Assembly (NCBI GenBank): GCA_016584305.1
Contig: JACEEZ010020554.1
Coordinates: 1 to 64,000 of the forward strand
Direction of reading: 5' to 3'
Source of the DNA: Chionoecetes opilio
Lineage: Eukaryota > Arthropoda > Malacostraca > Decapoda > Majidae
Length of the DNA: 64,000 nt
Below, in pieces: positions 54,695-64,000 of this stretch. Each line of letters starts with the position of its first letter. Position 1 is the first letter of the stretch. The translations under genes were made by a program, and so were the position numbers. The notes beneath the pieces were generated by a model. That model was given only the letters and a program-made list of their open reading frames with translations. It had not been told where the DNA came from and did not search any database.

Positions 54695-55075
54695 TCTCTC
54701 GAGAAGCGTAGAGTAAGGGGCGATGTGACAAAAGTTTGTAAGTGGATAAAGGGATACAATAAAGGTGATGTAGGAAAAGTTCTTACGACTAGTAACCAGG
54801 GTAGAACAAGAAGTAACGGATTCAAACTGGAAAAGCGTAATTTAAAAAAGAAATAGGGATAAATTGGTTCACAAATAGGGCGGTAAATGATTGGAATGGA
54901 CTCAGTCGTCTGGTAGTTATGCGGACTCAATAGGGAGTTTTAAAAGGAGGCTAGACAGCTTTATGGATGGGGATGAAAGGTGGATGTAGGTAATGTTGAA
55001 CTATTAAGTAACAGGAACTACCACGTGTAGGTGTCCCAGCCTCTTGTAGCTTCCTTATGTTCTTATGTTCTAATT
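54695..55075 (+). pseudogene. CR1-like LINE, 3' fragment (plus strand)
   Basis: KRRVRGDVTKVCKWIKGYNKGD, then SNQGRTRSNGFKLEKRN, and NRAVNDWNGLS-like sequence with a stop at 54,854. The 3' tail is AACAGGAACTACCACGTG then TAGCTTCCTTATGTTCTTATG. It is 5'-truncated. Confidence 0.75.
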
Positions 55076-55354
55076 TGGGTTGGTCTGGTGATGCGCGCTG
55101 CCCGCCAGATACTTAAGAGGAAGGAATAAGAGGGGGATCCACTGTGCTCAGACGATCTGTAAAACTAAAGCTTTAATATGGCCTTCATAATCACTCAAAG
55201 GTAAAAAAGAAGAATGTGGCTACTCCGAAAATGTATGGTGAAGATGATGCCTGAGCTATTTCGATAATATTTGGCGGTCATGCTCATCCCTGCAGTCATA
55301 CCTGAACCTGTGTGTGTGTGTGTGTGGTGGTCAGTGCCGCTGGGCCTAACCTAA

Positions 55355-55425
55355 GAACATAAGGAAGCTACAAGAAGCCGTGAGACGTATACACGTGGTA
55401 GTTCCTGTAACCTAAGCACGATTCG
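55355..55425 (-). repeat. CR1-like LINE 3' tail, solitary
   Basis: AACATAAGGAAGCTACAAGAAG and CACGTGGTAGTTCCTGTAAC match the family tail in minus orientation, just before the larger copy. Only about 70 bp are present. Confidence 0.7.
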
Positions 55426-55449
55426 AATCCTTAGTAGTTGATGCCAAGC

Positions 55450-56416
55450 TCATAAGAAGAACATAAGAAAATAAGGAAGCTACAAGAGGCCGCGAGGCCT
55501 ACACGTGGTAGTTCCTGTCGCCTAACACTACCTACATCCGCCTTCCATCCCCAGCCATGAACCTGTCCAGCCCCTCTTTAAAGCTCCCCAATGACTCCAC
55601 ACTAACTATCTGTCTACTGAGTCCATTCCAATCATTCACCACCATATTTGTGAACCAGTTTTTCCCTATTTCCTTTCTGAATCTACGCCCTTCCAGCTTG
55701 AATCCATTACTTCTTGTTCTACCCTGGTTAAAAGCCATAAGAACTTTTCCTACCTCTCCTTTATTAAATCCCTTTATCCACTTAAAAACTTCTATCAGAT
55801 CGCCCCTTACTCTGCGTCTCTTGAGTGAGTGTAACTTTAATAACTTCAATCTCTTCTCATAACTAAAGTGACGCATCCCTTGTATCATTTTGGTCATCCT
55901 TCTCTGCACTGTTTCTAACAAGGCTATATCTATCCTGTAATATGGAGACCAAAACTGAACCGCATAGTCTAGGTGAGGTCTGACTAGAGCCAGATAAAGC
56001 TTTAGAATAACTTCCGCACTTCTACTTTTAACACTTCTGGTAATGAATCCTAACACTTTATTAGTTCTATTTCTAGCTTCAATACATTGTTTCCTAGGTC
56101 GGAGGTCGGAGCTCACCCTCACTCCCATATCTTTCTCACCTTCTGATCTTTTCAGCGATACATTGCGTATGGTGTATCTATTACCAGGGGTTTTTCTACC
56201 AACATTCATAACGCTGCACTTATCAATATTAAATTCCATCTGCCATCTGACTGCCCACTCATTAAGTTTATCTAAGTCTCCCTGCAATATGTTTACATCA
56301 GACTGTGATCCAATAATCCTACCTACCTTAGTATCATCAGCAAACTTGCTGATATCACTGTTAATCCCACTATCCAAGTCGTTGATGTGAATCAAAAATA
56401 GTAATGGACCCAAAAC
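55450..56416 (-). mobile_element. CR1-like LINE, 5'-truncated, intact 3' coding part
   Basis: A 5'-truncated element begins at RT motif B (56,416) and ends in the family 3' tail at about 55,450. Its coding part is uninterrupted, making it the best-preserved copy of the family in the window. Confidence 0.85.
55532..56416 (-). CDS. CR1-like reverse transcriptase, C-terminal 294 residues, uninterrupted
   Basis: The frame begins VLGPLLFLIHINDLD at the truncation point (upstream residues come from unrelated flank). It contains FADDTKVGRIIGS (motif C), WQMEFNIDKCSVMNVG, EKDMGVRVSSDLRPRK, LVRPHLDYAVQFWSPYY, ALLETVQRRMTKMIQG, KRRRVRGDLIEVFKWIKG, GRTRSNGFKLEGRRF and NWFTNMVVNDWNGLS, ending FMAGDGRRM. 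The lack of stops or shifts over 294 codons implies recent insertion. It lacks endonuclease and the first RT motifs, so it cannot be autonomous. It is a useful reference for repairing the order of the broken copy at 23.8-27.2 kb. Confidence 0.85.
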   Translation of the reverse strand, partial: VLGPLLFLIHINDLDSGINSDISKFADDTKVGRIIGSQSDVNILQGDLDKLNEWAVRWQMEFNIDKCSVMNVGRKTPGNRYTIRNVSLKRSEGEKDMGVRVSSDLRPRKQCIEARNRTNKVLGFITRSVKSRSAEVILKLYLALVRPHLDYAVQFWSPYYRIDIALLETVQRRMTKMIQGMRHFSYEKRLKLLKLHSLKRRRVRGDLIEVFKWIKGFNKGEVGKVLMAFNQGRTRSNGFKLEGRRFRKEIGKNWFTNMVVNDWNGLSRQIVSVESLGSFKEGLDRFMAGDGRRM

Positions 56417-56419
56417 ACA

Positions 56420-57070
56420 CACAATAACCTCACACACTTCCCTTTCTTCATTTTCCTGAGCTAGACAACAAATACGCACTAAATAATTTCTTTTTTAGCT
56501 TGAGGACTGCACTAACAATAGCTGCCTTGAATAGGGAATCCCGTCCATGTAAACTCAACAGGTTGTAACAGAGAGAAGAGCAAACGTCTGTAGCCACTTG
56601 TCAGTAGGATACCCTCACCCTCATTATCCCTCCATCGCATGGCTGCTGATTGAAGAAGGATTAGTAACAGTCTCAGATGAAAAGTATAAGTTATCAATCC
56701 ATGGTCGCAACGTCTCCTATCTGTTACTCCCATAATTCCGCTGCACTTTTTCATCAAATTATTTTTTCATAAGAAACACTCAGTCAATAATAATTAATCA
56801 AGCATACTACGACTACGGTCACACTACGACTTGAATAATTCAATAATCAGATATTTCCATAGGTGAACATGTGGTATAACATTTTCTTCGTCTTCAGCTT
56901 TGCATACACGTCAATAAGCTACATGAGGGACACACAAGTATTGCCTCTCTGCCTAAGTCTTGCACACTGGCTGGTGTCCAAATAAGAAATAATTGACCTC
57001 AGGCGACACCACATTGTTAACCCTTGCAACTTTGTTTTATTTTCCTGACATTAGTAAGTAAATAATTATT
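56420..57070. other. No recognised feature
   Basis: AT-rich single-copy DNA. No coding family or repeat is seen. Confidence 0.4.
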
Positions 57071-57077
57071 TACTTTA

Positions 57078-57554
57078 CCGTAGATAACACTTAAAAGTCG
57101 CCAGGACAACTTTTCTTTTCGATGTACAGACGTCTGGTGGCGTTATTACTTACATTTCTACATCCATGATTTCAGGAAAGTTAGAAAGGGCTATCTGAAG
57201 AGTCTGTGTAATTTTTTGTCTTCATTTGTGTCATATTATTGCTATAAATGAACAAATTACAAAAATATCAACCGAGGGGCGACCTACACTAAGATCGCCA
57301 GCTAGTGTTTATGTTCTGAGTGTCCTCCCGCCAATGTCGTCGCCCGAAAAAAGACAAGTCGGGAAATTTGAAACCGTATATACTTGCAGATACAAAGCAT
57401 AAAACAACACTGAAACAGGGTAGATTATACACTCATGATATAACTACTGTGTATCATCTTCAGTGGCACATACAAATCAGTAGTGATGCTATAATTCGTA
57501 ATATATGGCGGCTGGCGACATCAGGGCAGGTGACGACTATAGTGTTATCTATGG
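57078..57554. mobile_element. TA-flanked MITE, complete copy (477 bp)
   Basis: The left end CCGTAGATAACACTTA and the right end read inward (CCATAGATAACACTATAG) form TIRs flanked by TA. The body matches 395-865, and the end matches the fold-back at 10,935-11,187. A part of the body (CATCCATGATTTCAGGAAAG to GAGTCTGTG) also occurs inside a Helitron-like unit at 60,070-60,150. Confidence 0.8.
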
Positions 57555-58237
57555 TAGTGGAATTACAGGTTCTCCAGTATTCTGTGTTGTATGTTGTATT
57601 TAGCCTTCAAGTAATTATGGTTTCATAAGTGTATGAAATCGTTAGAAAGACACTCTTTACGTATCATGGAAACACAATGGTTATCATACGAAAGATTATT
57701 CCGATTGTTCTCAAGCCACCAAGGGTTCTGGGTTTTGATCACGCAGATTCCAAGACAGGTGTAGCTGTGGAGGCAACGAAGGTCGCGTCACCGCCACGCG
57801 CAGCACACACGCCGCTGTTACACGCCGGAGGACTGCAGGTATATAGTGGTCTATGGCTGGTGCTATAAGGGCCAAACACAGCCATACAGGCTGACGGTCA
57901 CGTAATAATTCACTCCCAACACTCAATCACTTCCATACCTCTACACTAATGCCAATTCCTCCCTTCTCTCAAATATAAAATAAATAAGGAAAATAAGGAA
58001 TAAATAAGGTAAATAAGTAAGGAACGGCGAGGTGTTAAATAAGTTGCTGCGTATTTCGAGGTGGTACATTTTTAGTACGAGGTAGTAGTAAGAGGCCTAT
58101 TTTATGCGCCACCGCCTCACTACACGTGAGCCGAGGGCTTTGACGGCAGGCTGGGAAGGGAAGGATGAGGCTCAAGAAACTTTCCTTACTCACCCCACCC
58201 TCATCCCAATTCCCAACTTATACTAATTTCCTTCCTC
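57555..58237. other. No gene recognised; solitary fold-back end at 57,840-57,856
   Basis: AGTGGTCTATGG near 57,845 matches, inverted, the terminal CATAGACCACT of the fold-back element at 33,278-34,093. Nothing else is recognised in this stretch. Confidence 0.45.
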
Positions 58238-58454
58238 CAACATTTCAGGGTTGTTGATTTTTTTGATTTTTTTTTTTTAAATAAAAAAAATCCGATTTAT
58301 TTGATTTAAATCGGATTTATTTTATTTAAATCGATTTTTTTTTTTATATTAATTTGATGTTTTATATGAATTCTAACTACTACAGGATATTGTTTAGCAT
58401 ATTTATAACTAAACCGAGATAAAATAAGTGAATTAAAAATGCATATAACGTGAA

Positions 58455-58486
58455 TCTATATTAATAAAAGCGAAAGTGTGTGTGTA

Positions 58487-58521
<35 letters not shown>

Positions 58522-59110
58522 TATAGGTTCCGCTCCCCGTGGCGGAATCCCATCATATACCGCATTTTTGGAACCAGGTTGACCAGGGGAAGGTTTTAAG
58601 CCCACGTATGAGATGATCCGATCACTTTTTTTCTTCTTTTTTTTAGCAGCCTATTAGCGATAATTGTGAAAAAAAAGTGGGTTGCGAGAAGTGAGGAAGC
58701 CTTGATGTAGGGTGATGGGTAATGAGTGAGTGAATGGGTGGGGTGATGGGTAATGGGTGTGGGGTGATGGGTGAGTGAATGGGTGGGGGGTGATGGGTGA
58801 TGGGTGAGGGAATAGATGGGGGTGATGGGTAATGGGTGAGTGAATGGGTGTGTGGTGTGGTGATGGGTAATGGGTGAGTGAATGGGTGGGGGGTGATGGG
58901 TAATGGGTGAGTGAATGGGTGGGGGGTGATGGGTGATGGGTGAGGGAATAGATGGGGGGTGATGGGTAATGGGTGAGTGAATGGGTGTGTGGTGATGGGT
59001 AATGGGTGAGTGAATGGGTGGGGGGTGATGGGTAATGGGTAAGTGAATGGGTGGGGGGTGATGGGTAATGGGTGAGTGAATGGGTTGGGGGTGATGTGAA
59101 TGGGTGTATA
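58455..59110 (+). mobile_element. Helitron-like 5' end with minisatellite, copy 1 (3' end missing)
   Basis: It starts A|TCTATATTAATAAAAGCG followed by (TG)n and GTATAGGTTCCGC, GTGGCGGAATCCCATCATAT, then GATGATCCGATCAC. The TC start after A is as expected for a Helitron. A 32-bp minisatellite follows (58,690-59,090). No hairpin plus CTRR end is found before unrelated DNA begins at about 59,110. Confidence 0.55.
58690..59095. repeat. ~32-bp minisatellite (GGGTGATGGGTAATGGGTGA units), copy 1
   Basis: About 12 units of GGTGATGGGTAATGGGTGAG plus TGAATGGGTGGG, with GGGAATAGATGG variants at two places. Long Pro/His/Ser/Thr frames on the minus strand are artefacts. Confidence 0.9.
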
Positions 59111-59560
59111 ACATATGCATATAACAGTACACTCAAAACTGAGGCACCGCCTCGGTACAGAGAAGGCAGCAAAACTTGTTTTCCTTTTGAAGTCCATGAA
59201 TAAACACACTCCTCCTCATGATCACGATGATGCTTAAATTCTTTGTTGGGTCTAACCAATTAAATTAAAGTGAAATTTGTTTATTATATGCAGTTACAAG
59301 ATACTTTCTTTTAGCTACCTAACTCTGGATAATAAACATGAAAACAGAATTTGTACAATTATGGGTAATTTTATATTTATCTATACTTTTTCTTGATAAT
59401 GCTAATTCCACTATACACTATGCATTGGTTTAAATAAAAATGTTATATAATTAATTTTTGTTGTAGTAATAATTACTTTGCCGGATGAACAACAGAATTA
59501 TATTTTTTTGTTTGAAAATCATAATGCATATTAAACTTTTGTTAATATCACTTTTGCTTT

Positions 59561-59588
59561 TCTATAATAATATAAGCGAAAGTGTGTC

Positions 59589-59629
<41 letters not shown>

Positions 59630-60224
59630 TATAGGTTCCGCCCCCCGTGGCGGAATCCCATCATATGGCACAGTTTTGGAACCAGGCTGACCAGGGGAAG
59701 GTTTTAAGCCCACTTATGAGATGATCCGATCACTTTTTTTTTTTTTTAGCAGCCTATTTGCGAGAATTGTGAAAAAAAAGTGGGTTGCGAGAATTGAGGA
59801 AACCTTGATGTAGGGTGATGGGTAATGGGTGAGTGAATGGGTGGGGTGATGGGTAATGGGTGTGGGGTGACGGGTGAGTGAATGGGTGGGGGGTGATATG
59901 TGATGGGTGAGGGAATAGATGGGGGGTGATGGGTAATGGGTGAGTGAATGGGTGTGTGGTGATGGGTAATGGGTGAGTGAATGGGTGGGAGGTGATGGGT
60001 AATGGGTGAGTGAATGGGTGGGGGGTGATGGGTAAAGGGTGAGTGAATGGGCTGGGGGTGATGTGAATGGCTTGGCGTTAATACATACATTTCCACATCC
60101 ATGATTTCAGGAAAGCTAGAAGGGGCTATATCTGGAGAGTCTGTGTTTGGTGGGCCGAAGGCCCACCAATAGCCCTCCGCAGGAGCTAGCCAAAAGTCCG
60201 CCCGGAGGGCGGCTTTGCGGCTAG
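59561..60224 (+). mobile_element. Helitron-like element with 3' hairpin and CTAG|T end (664 bp)
   Basis: The 5' end TCTATAATAATATAAGCG, the (TG)n run and the GTGGCGGAATCCC block match copy 1. A shorter minisatellite (59,815-60,060) follows, then a fragment of the TA-flanked MITE (60,068-60,150). The end region has TGGTGGGCC/GGCCCACCA and then CCGCCCGGAGGGCGG hairpins, CTTTGCGG, and the terminal CTAG followed by T. A TC start, subterminal hairpin and CTRR end without TIR or TSD are Helitron hallmarks. No Rep/helicase is encoded, so it is non-autonomous. Confidence 0.75.
59815..60062. repeat. ~32-bp minisatellite, copy 2
   Basis: Same unit as 58,690-59,095 with about 7.5 copies. The order of variant units (GGGAATAGATGG after GTGATATGTGATGG, then GGTGTGTGG) parallels part of copy 1. 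This shows the array was copied with the Helitron and has since changed in length. Confidence 0.9.
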
Positions 60225-60832
60225 TTATAAATAAAAGGAACATGCACATTCAACTTTTGGTTATAGTAGTGTGGTTTTTTGTACAGTACAACAATAAAAT
60301 ATATATCATTGAGAAAAAAATATTTCTGCTGTAAAAACAGTCACATGGCAATTTGCTTTCTAAAAGTGCCACAGTGGGTTCCCCCGCACCACTCATTTAG
60401 TCTCATTATGATATCATTATACTACAATGATAAAATTGGTGTTCATAAAGCCCTTGGCTTAATTTTCCTTCTTTCCCCTCTCGTTTTCAAATAAAGTTTT
60501 TTTATTTGATTTAAATCAGTGATTCTTTAAAAAAAATCAGTGATTAATCAAAATTAATCAGTGACTTGATCAGTGATTAAAATCAACATGATTTAAATCA
60601 AACAACCCTGCAACATTTACCTTCATTTGATTTAACCATCCTGCTGTAACATCGCGTTCCTCTCCCCTTCCTTCACCGCTTCACTCTTTCTCTAACCCAG
60701 GGGTCGGCAACCTTTTTATATACACATTTATAGTAGAAAAGCAGGCAAACCAGTGACTAGATTACTAGAAATTTATTGAAAAACATGCAAATCAGTGACT
60801 GCAGCAAACAGTTTTATCAAGAGACATGCAAA

Positions 60833-62635
60833 TTAGTGGGATGGTTGGTGCTGTTTGCCATGGAGAAGTGATTTAATGTCTGGATCGATTGATGAGGTAG
60901 ACAAGAGCAGAATGTCATTGAGGTGGCGGTCACTTAGCTGGGAGCGCATGCGAGACTTTGTATATTTCATTTTTGAAAAGAGTTGTTCACAACAATAGCC
61001 TAAGTGTTGCCTAACATGGCAACGATGCGTTTTACATGCTCAATGTAATTTGGAAATTAGTTAGAAGGGAGGACGAGGTAACAGAAGAAGGACAGTGGAG
61101 AAGCGGTACGGTACTTGCCTTCAGTTCGTCATTACACTGAAGCTCCACCAACTCCATCTGCATGGGGGCAGGGGCTTCGTCCACAGGGAAATCAAAGGGG
61201 GAGGTGAACAGCTTGAAGTCCGTAGCCAGTGGCTTGACACCTGTGAAACGGGAGGCAAATTCCTCCCTCAAAGAGGTGGCAACACCAACACAAGTGTTCA
61301 GGTCCACGTCATCAGGTGCACAAGCCGCAATACGAGGAAAATGCATAAACTGACCAGCAGCCAGTTGAGCCTCCCACAAGCGCAGCTTTACCTCGAAGGC
61401 GGTGATGTGCGAATACATATCTGTGACTAGAATGTTTTTGCCTTGCAGCTTCACATTGAGGTCATTTAGGTGCGTAGTGATATCTGTGAGCAGGGCCAGA
61501 CGAGCAAGCCATTGCGGGTTGGAAAAATGATCAGCACCGGGGAGGTTCTTCTGACGGAGGAATGTGGCGATCTCCTGCTGCAGGTCGCACACGCGGAACA
61601 GCATGGCTCCATGACTCAACCAGCGGACCTCACAGAAGTAAAGCAGGTCACCATAGTGTGCGTTACTTCGTCCGTTAGTGCCTGGAACTGGCGGTGGTTA
61701 AGGCTGCGGGAGAGGATGGAGTTGACAACCTTCACGACTACAGACATGACATCAGTAAGGTTGGCAGACTTGGAGCACAGGGACTCTTGGTGGATGATGC
61801 AGTGCACCTTGTGGATGGGCTGGGTGTGTCCGGCGGCCTCACAGTGACGCACTAGCAGTGAGGCGGCACCCTTCTTCTTTCCAGTCATTGCTGGGGCACC
61901 GTCGGTCGTCACGCACATGAGACGGGACAGGTCGAGGGAGTGTTGCTTCACACACTGAAGCACGGCGTCGAAGATGTCTTGCCCAGTGGTGGTGCCGTGC
62001 AATGGAACAAGCTGGAGAAACTCCTCATAAACCTGAAGGGCAGCAGTGACTCTACGAATGAAAATCGCCAGCTGGGCTGTGTCCTTCATGTCTGTGCTTT
62101 CATCAAGAGCGAGAGAGAAGGCATCGAAATTTGAGCAACAGGTCTTAAGCGAGTCGTTCACGCTGTCTGACATCTCAATGCGACGACAAACAGTGCGGGG
62201 TAAAAGGCTCACACTTTCAAAGGCAGAACGCTTTCCAGGACAGAGGGAATCTATCACAACCATGATGCACTCCTTGATAAAGTCCCCGTCTGTGAATGGC
62301 TTCATTCGGCGAGCAAGGAGGCGGGAAACCTCATAGCTGGCGCGCGTCACCTTGTCAGCCTCAGTAGTCTGCTTACGGAAGAGTGAAGTGCTTTTCTGCA
62401 GGTTGCCTGACAGTTTGACAATGGCCTCCTTCCTCTCGGCAGCAGAAATCGATGCAAAGCTCGATGCTTGGTGCTGTGTCTCCCAGTGGCGGCGCATATT
62501 ATACTCTTTGAGGACAGCCACAGTCTTCAAGCAAATGAGGCACTGGGCCTGTCCAAAGCGTTCAGTGAAAAAGTACTCAGGGTTGAAGGCCCGACACTCG
62601 AGGTCTACTTTCCTCTTCTTAACAATTGCAGACAT
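60833..62635 (-). pseudogene. hAT transposase 3 with two frameshifts
   Basis: The start is MSAIVKKRKVDLECR at 62,635. Then come PEYFFTERFGQAQCLIC ... RRHWETQH (BED-type finger, residues 20-55); LALDESTDMKDTAQLAIF (first acidic site); CVTTDGAPAMTGKKKG; HKVHCIIHQESLCSK (C-x2-H motif); after a frameshift at about 61,625 YGDLLYFCEVRWLSHGA-type sequence, DITTHLNDLNVKLQGK, FPRIAACAPDD; and after another shift near 61,040 CCEQLFSKMKYTKSRM and LNDILLLSTSSIDPDIKSL to the stop at 60,833. The length of about 600 codons is full for this family. The first shift lies in a CACAC run, so a slippage or sequencing error is plausible. It is the best-preserved transposase of the window. Confidence 0.88.
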
Positions 62636-62997
62636 GATAATTGGCTAAAAAGGAAGAAAAATAAAGAATAAGCACAAAGTGCGAAATAATTATCCACATG
62701 TTAGACACGAATACATGCAAGACTTTTACATAGTAAAAAAAATGCATACAATAATTAAAATTTCGATACAGACGTCCACACAGTATTTTGTGACAAACAT
62801 AGTGTTACGCCCCTGCGTTGGGCGTGGCCGTGCGTGTGTTTGAATGGGTGTGTTTGAGTGTGCGTGCATGTGTTTGAGTAAGGCTCAGTAAGCCATTGTC
62901 TGATTTGGGCGGGCGGGCGGGACAGGCCCTATCAATACGAGTAACTAGTGAGCGTGAATGTGGTTGTGAGCTTGGAGGCTGGGTGAAGTGGGTGAAT

Positions 62998-63118
<121 letters not shown>

Positions 63119-63599
63119 GCAGCAAGAAATGCACTTTATATTATCCACATTCCCTAATGATAAAAGTACATTGCAGACTAAGAAAGTTTGATGCATACCT
63201 CTTCTCAGTACGAAGTCCTACGGAGACTGGCCGCTGGCGTGACCGTTGGTGGTGAGGGAAGACTGCTCATGGGACGTCACGTGTAATGCAGAGTTGCCAG
63301 ATGCCACGATAGTGGCCAGTCCCACGTCGGCGCCTCTCGACATGATCGCGTGTTGCCATGTAGTCATTTTCTCCGTGGCGATTTTCCGTGGTGCTTCTGT
63401 GGTAAAGATCTCAGTCATGCAAATTTGCCCCGCGCTACCCGCCGCGATCACGTCGAGAGGTGCCGACTTACTCATTTAGTTGGCTAGGCTGTTGCGGGCC
63501 GGATTGTTATATAAATATCAAGCAGGGTGACGGGCCATGAGTTCGGACTCTGCGGGCCGGATCTGGCCCGCGGGCCGGAGGTTGCCGACCCTGCAGTTA

Positions 63600-63945
63600 A
63601 TTTTTCCCCTTTTTTTTTTTATCCTTTGCCATAGTGCCATATGACCTCTGATGTCTGGCACATTTCATCTTTTTTGGCATTACAATCAATCAATCCCTCT
63701 GTTTGAGCGATGAGTATATGATGGCAGCGCACACGCACACATCTTGGTATACCTTTAGATATATGAAAACACTGATATTGTATTGTGCTCGTTGATAACT
63801 ATTGGGTTGTGTCTGTCTTGCTCTGTGTGAGTAATGAATCATGGCAATATTTTCATGCCAGTCGACTTTTGCATCGACAGGTGTAGTACTTATAGGGTCA
63901 TCACGCTCAGCCAGCCATCACACAATTAGCGTATCATGCTTTATA
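63600..63945. other. No recognised feature
   Basis: Mixed-composition DNA between the hAT end and the Helitron end. No gene or repeat is seen. Confidence 0.4.
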
Positions 63946-63950
63946 TACTA

Positions 63951-64000
63951 CTAGCCGCAAAGCCGCCCTCCGGGCGGACTTTTTGGCTAGCTCCTGCGGA
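63951..64000 (-). mobile_element. Helitron 3' end on the minus strand, running off the window
   Basis: Read on the minus strand, the sequence ends GGAGGGCGGCTTTGCGGCTAG followed by T, nearly identical to 60,181-60,225 including the CCGCCCGGAGGGCGG hairpin and the GAGCTAGCCAAAAAGT segment. The body of the element lies beyond base 64,000. Confidence 0.8.

Larger units (their letters stand above)
58246..60610. mobile_element. Non-autonomous hAT element with 8-bp TSD, holding Helitron-like units
   Basis: The left end CAGGGTTGTTGATTTTTTTG and the right end read inward (CAGGGTTGTTTGATTTAAATC) are flanked by identical CAACATTT (58,238-58,245 and 60,611-60,618). Subterminal GATTTAAATC sequences recur at both ends. 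No hAT transposase is recognised inside. The interior is largely two Helitron-like units with minisatellites. Confidence 0.85.

Noticed and set aside
58596..59259. Pro/His/Ser/Thr repeat frames of about 180-200 codons on the minus strand
   Set aside because: They follow the 32-bp minisatellite inside the Helitron-like unit.

Overview
The window is eukaryotic, repeat-dominated genomic DNA with no intact multi-exon host gene that I can show. An arthropod, most likely a decapod crustacean, is suggested by an interstitial (TTAGG)n telomere-type run (13,382-13,423), CR1/Jockey-like and RTE-like LINEs, ZBED-type hAT transposons, tRNA-derived SINE-like sequence and very dense micro- and minisatellites. 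The species cannot be named from sequence alone. Almost every protein-like stretch belongs to a mobile element. The exceptions are a C2H2 zinc-finger locus (34,355-34,961), a THAP-domain fragment (18,997-19,305 minus) and a few exon-like patches.

Layout. 0-4.8 kb: one arm of a widely spaced inverted repeat, two MITE-like repeats, a 61-bp tandem repeat and a badly degraded zinc-finger array. 4.8-9.8 kb: a GC-rich island with no recognisable gene. 9.9-15.7 kb: AT-rich DNA with fold-back elements, the second arm of the inverted repeat, a 264-bp palindrome, an 815-bp (TA)n array and a pogo-like MITE. 15.7-23.2 kb: LINE debris, a fold-back element, a THAP fragment and a complete hAT element with 8-bp target-site duplications (20,064-22,528). 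23.7-27.2 kb: a CR1-like LINE interrupted by an RTE-like LINE and by a TTAA-flanked MITE. 29-35.4 kb: a G-rich ~44-bp minisatellite of about 3.1 kb followed by the zinc-finger locus. 35.5-47.7 kb: a deeply nested transposon stack (TTAA element > pogo-like element > second TTAA element > CA minisatellite > LINE > hAT), plus a GC-rich, frameshifted DDE-transposase element with 8-bp TSDs. 47.9-50.6 kb: a second, strongly corrupted copy of the minisatellite/zinc-finger locus. 52.1-54.5 kb: 39-bp and 27-bp minisatellites. 54.7-56.4 kb: CR1-like LINE pieces. 57-64 kb: a MITE, a hAT-flanked region holding two Helitron-like units, a third autonomous-type hAT, and a Helitron 3' end at the window edge.

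The elements do not form a pathway. What the window records is a history of insertions, and several insertions can be ordered because target-site duplications and empty-site reading frames survive. Three stretches (about 1.8-4.4, 29.5-32.6 and 47.9-50.6 kb) show inflated homopolymers and lost dinucleotides, which look like poor consensus as much as biological decay. Reading-frame breaks there should not be taken at face value.
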